From Bacillota bacterium (GTDB taxonomy: Bacteria > Bacillota_A > Clostridia > Peptostreptococcales > Anaerovoracaceae), in the NCBI GenBank assembly GCA_017547345.1, contig JAFYPY010000185.1, positions 1 to 5,164 on the forward strand: a stretch of 5,164 bases of DNA. Direction: 5' to 3'. Below are positions 1 to 5,164 of the stretch, piece by piece (within the stretch, counting starts at the first letter, position 1; each line of letters opens with the position of its first letter). The position numbers and the translations under genes are program-made. The notes beneath the pieces were generated by a model, which worked only from the letters and a program-made list of their open reading frames with translations, made no database searches and had not been told where the DNA came from.

Positions 1-1484
1 AGTAGTGAAGGTGATGCAGTATTTAAGTCAACACCTACTCTGTTTACACAGTTTTCTACTACATTTGTTAATGCGCCTTCAAGCATCTTCTGGTTGATAT
101 CGTGCTGATACTGACCTACACCGATGCTCTTAGGGTCAATCTTTACCAATTCTGCAAGAGGGTCCTGAAGTCTTCTACCTAGTGACATTGCGCCTCTTGT
201 AGTAACGTCAAGGTCAGGATACTCTTCTGTTGCAAGTTTTGATGCAGAGTAAACGGAAGCACCTGCTTCATTTACGATAGTGTACTGAATGTCATAGCCG
301 TTCTTCTTGATGAAGTTTGCAACTACTTCTTCAGTCTCTCTAGAAGCTGTGCCGTTACCGATTACGATAATCTGCACGCCGAACTTTTCTACCATCTTCT
401 TAAGAGTAGCTTCTGTTCCTACGATATCATTCTTTGGTTCTGTAGGATAGATTGTTGTGTATGCTCTAAGCTTACCTGTTTCTTCAAGAACAGCTACCTT
501 ACAACCTGTTCTGTAACCAGGGTCGATACTTAATACTCTCTTGCCCTTTACAGGTGGAGCCATAAGCAGGCTTTCTGTATTCTTTGCGAAAATCTTAACC
601 GCTTCAGCTTCAGCTCTTTCTGTTAAAAGATTTCTCATTTCTCTTTCGATGGATGGAGCCATAAGTCTCTTATATGCATCAGCGATTGTGTCTTGAAGGT
701 ATGTGAAGAAAATAGACTTTTCTGTCTTAATCACTGATTTTGCAATTAATGCATGAATTTCTTCAGTGTTCACAGTAACCTTAACCTTAAGTTTCTTTTC
801 CTTTTCACCTCTGTTAACGGCTAAAACTCTATGGTTAGGAATCTTGTTAAGCGCTTCTGCTCTATCGTAGTACATTTCGTAAACAGTCTTTTCTTCTGGG
901 TCTGTAGCCTCAGTCTGGATAATACCGCTTGCAAAAGTCTTTTCTCTCACGTCTTTTGTAATTTCAGGGTCATCTGCCACCATTTCTGCAATGATATCCA
1001 ATGCACCCCTAAGTGCATCTTCTGCAGTTTCAACTTCTTTTTCAGGATTGATGAACTCTGCTGCGATTTCAAGCACGTCGCCTTCAGTCTTGCCCTGAGC
1101 ATAGATAATCATCGCAAGAGGTTCAAGACCTCTTTCTTTTGCCTTGGAAGCTCTTGTAGCCTTTTTCTGTTTGAAAGGCTTATATAGATCTTCTACTCTC
1201 TGAAGAACTTCTGCTTTTTCGATTTCTGCCTTTAATTCTTCAGTAAGCTTGCCCTGTTCGTCGATAAGTCTAATAACTTCTTCTTTTCTCTCTTCTAAGT
1301 TTCTTAGATACTTTAATCTTTCGTCTAAGTCTCTTAGTGTTACGTCTGTTAAGCCACCAGTTACTTCCTTTCTGTAACGAGCAATAAATGGAATTGTGTT
1401 TCCTTCATCAATTAAAGCTACTGTCTGCTCAACCTGTGCTGTTTTAATCTTAAATTCTGCTGCTAATCTCTCAATAATCTTCAT
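1..1484 (-). CDS. tex: Tex, S1-type RNA-binding transcription accessory protein (C-terminal part missing)
   Basis: Reading leftward from ATG 1484-1482 the frame stays open for 494 codons to the window edge, so this is the N-terminal two thirds of a protein usually a little over 700 residues. Tex is a cytoplasmic nucleic-acid-binding protein linked to transcription and RNA quality control; its exact role in Bacillota is poorly defined. The start MKIIERLAAEF and the block IPFIARYRKE (31-40) are typical of the Tex N-terminal helical domain. The RNase-H-like YqgF domain follows: DPGYRTG (321-327), IGNGTASRETE (375-385) and NEAGASVYSAS (405-415). SLGRRLQDPLAELVKI (434-449), GVGQYQHDINQ (455-465) and NRVGVDLNTASPSL (481-494) lead into the helix-hairpin-helix region. 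The S1 domain lies outside the window. GAGG six nt before the ATG, inside the end of prfB, is the ribosome binding site. The prfB stop is one base upstream, so translation is probably coupled. Identification is secure. Confidence 0.96.
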   Translation of the reverse strand, partial: MKIIERLAAEFKIKTAQVEQTVALIDEGNTIPFIARYRKEVTGGLTDVTLRDLDERLKYLRNLEERKEEVIRLIDEQGKLTEELKAEIEKAEVLQRVEDLYKPFKQKKATRASKAKERGLEPLAMIIYAQGKTEGDVLEIAAEFINPEKEVETAEDALRGALDIIAEMVADDPEITKDVREKTFASGIIQTEATDPEEKTVYEMYYDRAEALNKIPNHRVLAVNRGEKEKKLKVKVTVNTEEIHALIAKSVIKTEKSIFFTYLQDTIADAYKRLMAPSIEREMRNLLTERAEAEAVKIFAKNTESLLMAPPVKGKRVLSIDPGYRTGCKVAVLEETGKLRAYTTIYPTEPKNDIVGTEATLKKMVEKFGVQIIVIGNGTASRETEEVVANFIKKNGYDIQYTIVNEAGASVYSASKLATEEYPDLDVTTRGAMSLGRRLQDPLAELVKIDPKSIGVGQYQHDINQKMLEGALTNVVENCVNRVGVDLNTASPSL

Positions 1485-1485
1485 T

Positions 1486-2590
1486 CTAATCCTCTTTGTG
1501 TTTTAATTTTGCATTTATAAAGTAATCAAGGTCGCCGTCCATAACCGCACCAACGTTTGCAGTTTCAGCCCCAGTTCTATGGTCTTTAACCATTGTGTAA
1601 GGCTGGAAAACATATGAACGAATCTGTGAACCCCAAGTATTCATGGAGTAGTCTCCCTTTAATTCCTTGAGATTTTCCTTGTGTTCTTGCTCTTTTAGTT
1701 CTGCCAATTTTGACATTAGAATCTTCATGGCCATATCCTTGTTTTGGTGCTGGCTTCGTTCGTTTTGACAAGTTACCACTATATTAGTAGGTAAATGTGT
1801 GATTCTGATAGCAGAGTCAGTCTTGTTAACGTGCTGACCACCTGCGCCACTTGAACGATAGGTATCGATTCTTAGGTCGTCTGGATCTATTTCCACGGAA
1901 ATATCTTCTTCGATTTCTGGCACCACTTCTAACTGTGCGAAGGAAGTCTGTCGCTTGCCTGCCGCATTAAAAGGTGAGATTCTAACGAGTCTGTGGACAC
2001 CCTTTTCGTTCTTTAGGTAGCCATAGGCATTTTCACCTTCTACAATCAGCGTCGCACTCTTTATACCTGCTTCAGTGTCGTCTTGAAGGTCTATCATCTT
2101 GACGGAGTAACCTTTCTGGTCACACCATCTCATATACATTCTAAGAAGCATTGAAGCCCAGTCCATGGCATCAACGCCGCCTGTGCCCGCATGGATTGAA
2201 ATAATCGCTCCACAGTTATCGTACTTGCCGTTTAGGAGAGTCTTGATTCTAAGTGTCTCAAGAGATTCCTTTAAGGTATCATACATCTCCTGAATTTCGC
2301 CTACCATGGAAGTCTCTTCCTCCATTACTGCAAGCTCAATAAGTTCTTCTATATCGGAAAGACCTGTTTCAAGTCCTTTGTGAGTATTAATTGTATCCTC
2401 CATGGACTTCTTTTCTTTCATAACTTTCTGGGCATACTCAATATTGTTCCAGAAATCTTCTTGCTCGATTTCTTTATTTGTTCTGTGTAACTCTTCCTCT
2501 AGCTTAGCTAGGTCAAAGAGATTCACCTACTTCTCTTAGGATGTCTGCCAGCTTTGGCAGTTCGATTTTGATGCTATCAAGTTCTAACAT
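1486..2590 (-). CDS. prfB: Peptide chain release factor 2 (RF2), with programmed +1 frameshift
   Basis: RF2 releases finished proteins from ribosomes stopped at UGA or UAA. The gene starts at ATG 2590-2588, preceded by AGGAGG in the end of the upstream gene. It reads 25 codons (MLELDSIKIE...GESL) and meets an in-frame TGA at 2515-2513. Shifting +1 after CTT gives ...GESLDLAKLEEEL and an uninterrupted frame to TAG at 1488-1486, a 367-residue product, normal for RF2. The stop-recognition tripeptide SPF falls at 205-207 and the catalytic GGQ, in SSGAGGQHVNKT, at 250-252. To my knowledge these are the same numbers as in E. coli RF2, which supports both start and shift. The residue four before the first G of GGQ is Ser, where E. 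coli K-12 has Thr. The first third is the usual helical, acidic domain. RF2 shortage should raise frameshifting and hence RF2 synthesis. The UAG stop is read by RF1, not RF2. A start at GTG 2526 would lose the N-terminus and is not favoured. Confidence 0.97.
2512..2531 (-). promoter_or_regulatory. prfB programmed +1 frameshift site (autoregulatory)
   Basis: The core is CTT (2518-2516), TGA (2515-2513), then C, the classic RF2 slippery site: the P-site tRNA slips from CUU to UUU when UGA decoding is slow. An internal Shine-Dalgarno-like element, AGTAGGTGA (2531-2523), matches eight of nine bases of AGGAGGTGA, the complement of the 16S rRNA tail. Four nt (ATCT) separate AGGTGA from CTT. In the E. 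coli site, AGGGGG lies three nt before CTT; aligned on the same rRNA bases, the gap here is seven nt. The presence of the shift site is certain from the reading frames. How strongly this stimulator works is unknown. Confidence 0.93.
2545..2560 (-). other. Perfect inverted repeat in early prfB mRNA
   Basis: In the prfB message CTGCCA-AAGC-TGGCAG can fold as a 6-bp stem with a 4-nt loop, covering about codons 11 to 16. It lies about 14 nt upstream of the Shine-Dalgarno-like element of the frameshift site. No U tract follows, so it is not a terminator. It may be chance, since it is coding sequence (LPKLAD), or it may affect ribosome flow toward the shift site. Confidence 0.35.
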
Positions 2591-2591
2591 T

Positions 2592-3146
2592 CTATAATTC
2601 CTCCTCTGCGCGGACCTCTGCGAAGACAACATCTAGGTAAACCTTATGGCTGATAGCTATAACTGTGTTTCTCAGCATAGTTTTTTCTCTAGTTTTATCA
2701 CTACCTAGTTCCTTGTATTCCGTTCCGCCTTCAAATACTATTTTAAGTATATTTTCTAGTTCTTCCACGAAATAGTTATACGCTTTTTCGGGCATATACG
2801 TCATTTTTTGAAGGTGTATCATAAGCTTGATATCTTCAAGAGAAAGAACTGACTTAGCCATTGCGATAAAAATCAAATACGCAATCTGGTCTCTGTAATA
2901 CTGCTTCTTAATAGGATTATCTATGATTTTTTTCTTAACATAGTTACTAATCATAGACGGTGTAAGGGCCGCTGTGTATTCCTTTGACTCTGGGTCTATG
3001 TTTTTATTAGTTGTCGAATCGCCTATTGGTTTTAGATAATCGTCAATATATTTCGTCACTTGGTCAAGATATAATCCTACATTTGGAATCTCGTTATATC
3101 TTGGTAGTCTAAATTTTTCTATTAAATTAACTTTCATTATGTCCAT
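2592..3146 (-). CDS. DUF1836 family protein, probable helix-turn-helix regulator
   Basis: A 184-residue soluble protein with no signal peptide or membrane segment. RLPRYNEIPNVGLYLDQV (13-30) and LTPSMISNYVKKKII (61-75) followed by KKQYYRDQIAYLIFI (80-94) and VLSLEDIK (100-107) are the pattern I associate with DUF1836, whose central part resembles a MerR-like helix-turn-helix. From memory, B. subtilis YkrK, reported as a repressor of its divergent neighbour htpX, belongs to this family; that membership should be verified. Function here is unproven. The start is uncertain: AGAGGAGA lies only about 2 nt before ATG 3146 but 11 nt before ATG 3137, so the protein may begin at MKVNLIEKF. Its stop TAG is one base from the prfB start, and its last codons carry the prfB ribosome binding site, so it heads an operon with prfB and tex. 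Divergent to it lies trhA, a candidate target. Confidence 0.85.
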   Translation of the reverse strand: MDIMKVNLIEKFRLPRYNEIPNVGLYLDQVTKYIDDYLKPIGDSTTNKNIDPESKEYTAALTPSMISNYVKKKIIDNPIKKQYYRDQIAYLIFIAMAKSVLSLEDIKLMIHLQKMTYMPEKAYNYFVEELENILKIVFEGGTEYKELGSDKTREKTMLRNTVIAISHKVYLDVVFAEVRAEEEL

Positions 3147-3190
3147 TTCTCCTCTGCCACAAGCATCTCAAATTGCTCTTTAACATATAT

Positions 3191-3219
3191 ATTTTATATT
3201 ATAGGTTGCCCTTGGTCAA
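3191..3219 (-). promoter_or_regulatory. Predicted sigma-A-type promoter of the DUF1836-prfB-tex unit
   Basis: On the minus strand TTGACC (3219-3214) is followed after exactly 17 nt by TAAAAT (3196-3191). Each hexamer matches five of six consensus bases. Transcription would begin near 3184, giving a leader of about 40 nt before the DUF1836 start. A perfect TATAAT at 3203-3198 overlaps the spacer but is only 10 nt from TTGACC and has no good -35 of its own, so I prefer TAAAAT. No copy of the 17-bp repeat overlaps this promoter. Confidence 0.7.
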
Positions 3220-3267
3220 ACGATTATTAAGTGAAAAATTCCATCTCAGGGCACTGAAATTCTCATC

Positions 3268-3284
3268 ATCGGTTTTCGAAAAAC
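3268..3284 (+). promoter_or_regulatory. Upstream copy of 17-bp repeat, candidate operator O1
   Basis: ATCGGTTTTCGAAAAAC occurs here and again, identically, at 3324-3340, 56 bp further on. This copy ends 2 bp before the -35 box of the trhA promoter. Its symmetric core is GTTTT-CGA-AAAAC; the outer right arm (CGAT) found in the other copy is lacking, so it may be a weaker half-plus site. I do not recognise the motif as that of a named regulator. Confidence 0.6.
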
Positions 3285-3286
3285 TC

Positions 3287-3315
3287 TTGACTTGGTGCTC
3301 ATTACCATTTACAAT
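3287..3315 (+). promoter_or_regulatory. Predicted sigma-A-type promoter of trhA
   Basis: TTGACT (3287-3292) and TACAAT (3310-3315) are separated by exactly 17 bp; each differs from consensus at one base. The transcript would begin near 3322 and carry a leader of about 70 nt before the trhA start. The promoter sits between two identical 17-bp repeats, an arrangement expected for a regulated promoter. Confidence 0.75.
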
Positions 3316-3323
3316 ACTAGTTA

Positions 3324-3344
3324 ATCGGTTTTCGAAAAACCGAT
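3324..3344 (+). promoter_or_regulatory. Downstream copy of repeat, full palindrome, candidate operator O2
   Basis: This copy begins with the same 17 bp as O1 and continues with CGAT, giving a 21-bp inverted repeat: arms ATCGGTTTT and AAAACCGAT (9 bp each, perfect) around CGA. It lies at the predicted transcription start of trhA, where a bound protein would block the polymerase. In RNA the same bases could form a 9-bp hairpin at the very 5' end of the message. There is no T tract, so it is not a terminator. Confidence 0.65.
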
Positions 3345-3390
3345 GGATATTTTATTTGATTTGAGGACAAAATCTTACAAGGGAAAATTT

Positions 3391-4068
3391 ATGACTACAA
3401 CGACTAAGCAATCACATTTAATTAACATAAAAGAGCCAGGAAGTGCGCTCACACACTTTATTGCACTTGTTGCTTGCATTGCCTCCGCAGGGCCTCTACT
3501 TGTCCGCGGAGTTGAACACAATGTGGGACTCGTTGCAATGGTAAGTTATGTGGTATTTTTAATCGGAGCATGCTTATTATATACAGCTAGCACTTGCTAC
3601 CACACTTTCGATTTATCACCACGTGGTAATCAGATGCTAAAAAAATTTGACCATATGATGATTCCAATGCTAATTGCTGGAACTTACACACCTGCTTCAC
3701 TACTAGGCTTAGGAGGCAAGGCTGGCATTTATTTGCTTGTTTTCGTTTGGACTTTTGCAATCCTAGGTATGGTTTTGAAGATGTTCTGGGTAAACTGTCC
3801 TAAGTGGGTATCTTCCGTTTTGTATATAGGTATGGGGTGGTCTTGCGTCCTTGCAATTCCAAGTCTATTTAATACGCTATCACTTGGTGGTTTCCTTTGG
3901 TTATTAATCGGAGGAATCTTTTATACAATTGGAGGCGTGATATATGCACTTAAGTTAAGCCTATTCAACGAGCGTTTTCCACATTTTGGTTCTCACGAAA
4001 TCTTCCACCTATTTGTTATGGCAGGAACATTTTGTCATTATGTGTTTATTTATTTTTATTTGACATAG
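3391..4068 (+). CDS. trhA: TrhA / hemolysin III family (PAQR-type) integral membrane protein
   Basis: A 225-residue, very hydrophobic protein with about seven membrane helices. Family signatures are visible in order: EPGSALTH (15-22), S67-x3-H71 in STCYH, D87 in KKFDHMM, AGTYTP (96-101), and the C-terminal block H198-F-G-S-H202-E-I-F-H206 ending at H216. The Ser, Asp and H-x3-H positions are the metal-site residues of the PAQR superfamily, and all are present. Members were once called hemolysins; the E. coli homologue is now linked to membrane homeostasis, so a lytic role should not be assumed. I chose ATG 3391 because AAGGG lies 7 nt upstream. The in-frame ATG at 3343 sits inside the operator palindrome without a ribosome binding site and would add 16 non-family residues. 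It stands alone on the plus strand, divergent from the DUF1836 gene and convergent with the ygjV-like gene, with its own promoter, two candidate operators and a terminator. Confidence 0.92.
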   Translation: MTTTTKQSHLINIKEPGSALTHFIALVACIASAGPLLVRGVEHNVGLVAMVSYVVFLIGACLLYTASTCYHTFDLSPRGNQMLKKFDHMMIPMLIAGTYTPASLLGLGGKAGIYLLVFVWTFAILGMVLKMFWVNCPKWVSSVLYIGMGWSCVLAIPSLFNTLSLGGFLWLLIGGIFYTIGGVIYALKLSLFNERFPHFGSHEIFHLFVMAGTFCHYVFIYFYLT

Positions 4069-4069
4069 C

Positions 4070-4106
4070 AAAAAATCTCGGTAGCAGCTACCGAGATTTC
4101 TTTTTT
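4070..4106. terminator. Bidirectional intrinsic terminator between trhA and the ygjV-like gene
   Basis: A perfect 12-bp stem (4073-4084 with 4088-4099; arms AAATCTCGGTAG and CTACCGAGATTT) closes a CAG loop. On the plus strand it is followed by C and six T; on the minus strand the six A at 4070-4075 supply a six-T tract. It starts two bases after the trhA stop, and the T tract overlaps the TAA stop of the minus-strand gene, so it serves both convergent genes. Confidence 0.93.
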
Positions 4107-4638
4107 ATTTATGCTTATGTTCTCTAACGATTCCGATGATTGCAGAAATCATTAGCGCTGATTCAAGTAGCATACCGAACCATGATGTGATATAGATATC
4201 ATATATGATCCAGCAGATGCTTGTTGGTATTCCTAGGTATTTGTACACCTTTGTATTCTTTTGCCATACAGAGTATGTGTAGATTAGTGTCGCAAACACT
4301 GACATAAGACTTAAGAAGCCCTGATAAGTGAAGATTGCAGACACGATTGCGATTGTGAATAGCACTGTCAAAATCGCCCAATCAACTTTTGTAATCTTAT
4401 CTGTTTTGCCGTTCTTTGCCTGTACAAAGAAAATACTGTTTCTTATTACAGAAACACAAGTCATTGCTAGCCCTGAATATGCTGCAAGGCAAAAGTGAGA
4501 TGCACCTGTTGCAATGGCTGATAAAAAGCCGAATAGCAAAATTGTTGTTCTGTTTTTAAACTGATATGTGCTTATTAAGAATACATAGCTGATTACAATA
4601 AATACCTGGGATAAGATATATGTTGTACTTAGCTCCAT
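4105..4638 (-). CDS. YgjV-like small integral membrane protein
   Basis: A 177-residue protein made almost wholly of hydrophobic helices, about six by eye: residues 7-24, 32-52, 54-70, 87-106, 109-126 and 134-170, the last possibly two. It ends with the basic tail REHKHK. The early pattern (membrane helix, Y-Q-F-K-N-R-T, helix, then SHFCLAAYSGLAM and a short SVIRN) matches what I know of the YgjV inner-membrane family (Imp-YgjV), whose function is unknown. There is no cleavable signal sequence and no catalytic motif that I can see. The start ATG 4638 has AGGAG (4650-4646) seven nt upstream. It lies 52 nt after the secA stop with no convincing terminator or promoter between, so it may be the last gene of the secA transcript. 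It ends in the shared bidirectional terminator. Family assignment is by recall of sequence pattern, so moderately sure. Confidence 0.75.
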   Translation of the reverse strand: MELSTTYILSQVFIVISYVFLISTYQFKNRTTILLFGFLSAIATGASHFCLAAYSGLAMTCVSVIRNSIFFVQAKNGKTDKITKVDWAILTVLFTIAIVSAIFTYQGFLSLMSVFATLIYTYSVWQKNTKVYKYLGIPTSICWIIYDIYITSWFGMLLESALMISAIIGIVREHKHK

Positions 4639-4690
4639 TATTAAACTCCTACATTAACTTTTTTAACTAACCTGTTGGGTTTCCCCTAAA
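4639..4690. other. Short spacer between secA and the ygjV-like gene
   Basis: Fifty-two bases hold the ribosome binding site AGGAG (4650-4646) of the minus-strand membrane gene, an A6 run, and a GGG-GAAA-CCC mini-hairpin of only 3 bp near the secA stop. I see no terminator strong enough to stop transcription and no clear promoter, which favours cotranscription with secA. Confidence 0.5.
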
Positions 4691-5164
4691 CTACTTGCCA
4701 CAACAAGCCTTATACTTCTTGCCGCTTCCACATGGACAAGGATCGTTTCTTCCTACCTTTGGTTCTTCCCTCTTAACAGTTACGGGCTTTTGAACCTTCT
4801 GCTCCTTTGGTGCCTGAGCAGGCATACTAGCCTGAGGCTGAGTACCTTGAGATGTTCTAGGTTCATCATCATGGAAATCTTCCTTATGGCCTTCACCACC
4901 TACGATAACCTGTCTTCTTTCTGTTCCTGTATTCACGGTTACACCATAGCAATAACGAACTGTCTCCTCACGGATTTCTTCAACCATCATTTCGAACATG
5001 TCAAAGCCCTCGGATGCATAAGCTTGCGCTGGGTTGATCTGCCCGATTGCCCTTAAGCCGATACCTCTCTTAAGGTCGTCCATTGCGTCGATGTGATCCA
5101 TCCAGTGGTTGTCAACGACTCTAAGTAGAATCATCTTTTCTACTTCACGCATACGTTCTTGGCC
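4691..5164 (-). CDS. secA: SecA preprotein translocase ATPase (C-terminal end only)
   Basis: The frame is open from the right edge to TAG 4693-4691, giving the last 157 residues of a protein normally over 800. SecA is the cytoplasmic ATPase that drives unfolded preproteins through SecYEG. The segment [20 protein letters not shown] followed by [20 protein letters not shown] and [12 protein letters not shown] is the conserved helical scaffold/wing end of SecA. A variable, Gln/Pro/Ala/Lys-rich linker follows. The last residues, [13 protein letters not shown] (codons 4738-4700), form the C-x-C-x8-C-C zinc motif, used for binding SecB or, where SecB is absent, probably phospholipid or ribosome. 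The motor domains and start lie beyond the window. In many Bacillota secA is directly followed by prfB; here other genes intervene. Confidence 0.97.
   Translation of the reverse strand, partial: GQERMREVEKMILLRVVDNHWMDHIDAMDDLKRGIGLRAIGQINPAQAYASEGFDMFEMMVEEIREETVRYCYGVTVNTGTERRQVIVGGEGHKEDFHDDEPRTSQGTQPQASMPAQAPKEQKVQKPVTVKREEPKVGRNDPCPCGSGKKYKACCGK
4697..4738 (-). other. SEC-C zinc-binding motif of SecA
   Basis: All four metal ligands are present (Cys codons at 4738-4736, 4732-4730, 4705-4703 and 4702-4700), with the usual GSGKKYK between the pairs, so the C-terminal metal site should be functional. Confidence 0.93.

Noticed and set aside
831..1187. Plus-strand open frame of 118 codons opposite tex
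   Set aside because: It is rich in Cys and Phe with no family pattern, and it lies wholly antisense to a clear tex coding region, so it is a reverse-strand shadow.
2499..2511. Palindrome CTAGCTTAGCTAG just downstream of the prfB shift site
   Set aside because: As RNA it gives only a 4-bp AU-containing stem starting one base after the UGA, too weak and too close to act as a frameshift stimulator. It is explained by coding for LAKLE.
2513..2515. In-frame TGA near the start of prfB as a sign of a pseudogene or sequencing error
   Set aside because: It is the conserved RF2 regulatory site at codon 26, and the rest of the gene is intact with SPF and GGQ motifs at standard positions.
3198..3203. 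Perfect TATAAT on the minus strand as the -10 of the DUF1836 promoter
   Set aside because: It is only 10 nt from TTGACC and no other suitable -35 is present, whereas TAAAAT at 3196-3191 has the ideal 17-nt spacing.
3268..3344. Two repeats as the start of a CRISPR array or a mobile-element terminal repeat
   Set aside because: There are only two copies, they flank a well-formed promoter, and there is no further spacing pattern, transposase or target duplication nearby.
3173..3364. Open frame of 63 codons on the plus strand in the divergent intergenic region
   Set aside because: It runs through both promoters and both operators, lacks a ribosome binding site, and has no recognisable protein pattern.
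3343..3390. Upstream in-frame start for trhA adding 16 residues
   Set aside because: It lies inside the palindrome, has no ribosome binding site, and the added residues precede the family's usual N-terminus. ATG 3391 has AAGGG at good spacing.
4790..5056. Plus-strand open frame of 88 codons opposite secA
   Set aside because: It is antisense to the conserved SecA C-terminus and shows no recognisable protein pattern.

Overview
The window looks like a chromosomal piece of a low-to-moderate GC member of the Bacillota, most likely a clostridial-type anaerobe. The evidence is a SecA with a SEC-C zinc tail, an RF2 gene with the programmed UGA frameshift, a DUF1836 protein (a family known mainly from this phylum), purine-rich Shine-Dalgarno sites and AGA-rich arginine usage. 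I cannot name a genus from sequence alone. No rRNA, tRNA, CRISPR array, insertion sequence or phage gene is visible.

Layout from right to left, since most genes are on the minus strand. The 3' end of secA (4691-5164) is followed 52 nt later by a small integral membrane protein of the YgjV type (4105-4638). This gene converges on a plus-strand TrhA/hemolysin III (PAQR-type) membrane protein (3391-4068). The two share a strong hairpin with T tracts on both sides (4070-4106) that should terminate transcription in both directions. Divergent from trhA, a tightly packed minus-strand unit runs DUF1836 gene (2592-3146), prfB/RF2 (1486-2590), then tex (1-1484, cut by the window edge). Both junctions in this unit are a UAG stop, one A, then AUG, so the genes are almost certainly cotranscribed and translationally coupled.

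The most informative spots are three. First, prfB must be read through an in-frame UGA at codon 26 by a +1 shift at CUU-UGA-C. A reading that starts downstream of this site misses the first 25 residues. The Shine-Dalgarno-like stimulator here sits further upstream than in the textbook E. coli site. Second, the 244-nt divergent region holds two good sigma-A-like promoters. The trhA promoter is bracketed by two copies of a 17-bp sequence, one ending 2 bp before the -35 box and one at the predicted transcript start, where it extends to a 21-bp near-perfect palindrome. That is the geometry of a repressed promoter. Third, the divergent neighbour encodes a DUF1836 protein with a probable helix-turn-helix, so it is a plausible regulator of trhA. 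This is an inference.

Functionally, secA, prfB and tex are housekeeping genes for export, translation termination and transcription/RNA handling. The two membrane-protein genes and the DUF1836 gene separate secA from prfB, which are direct neighbours in many Bacillota.
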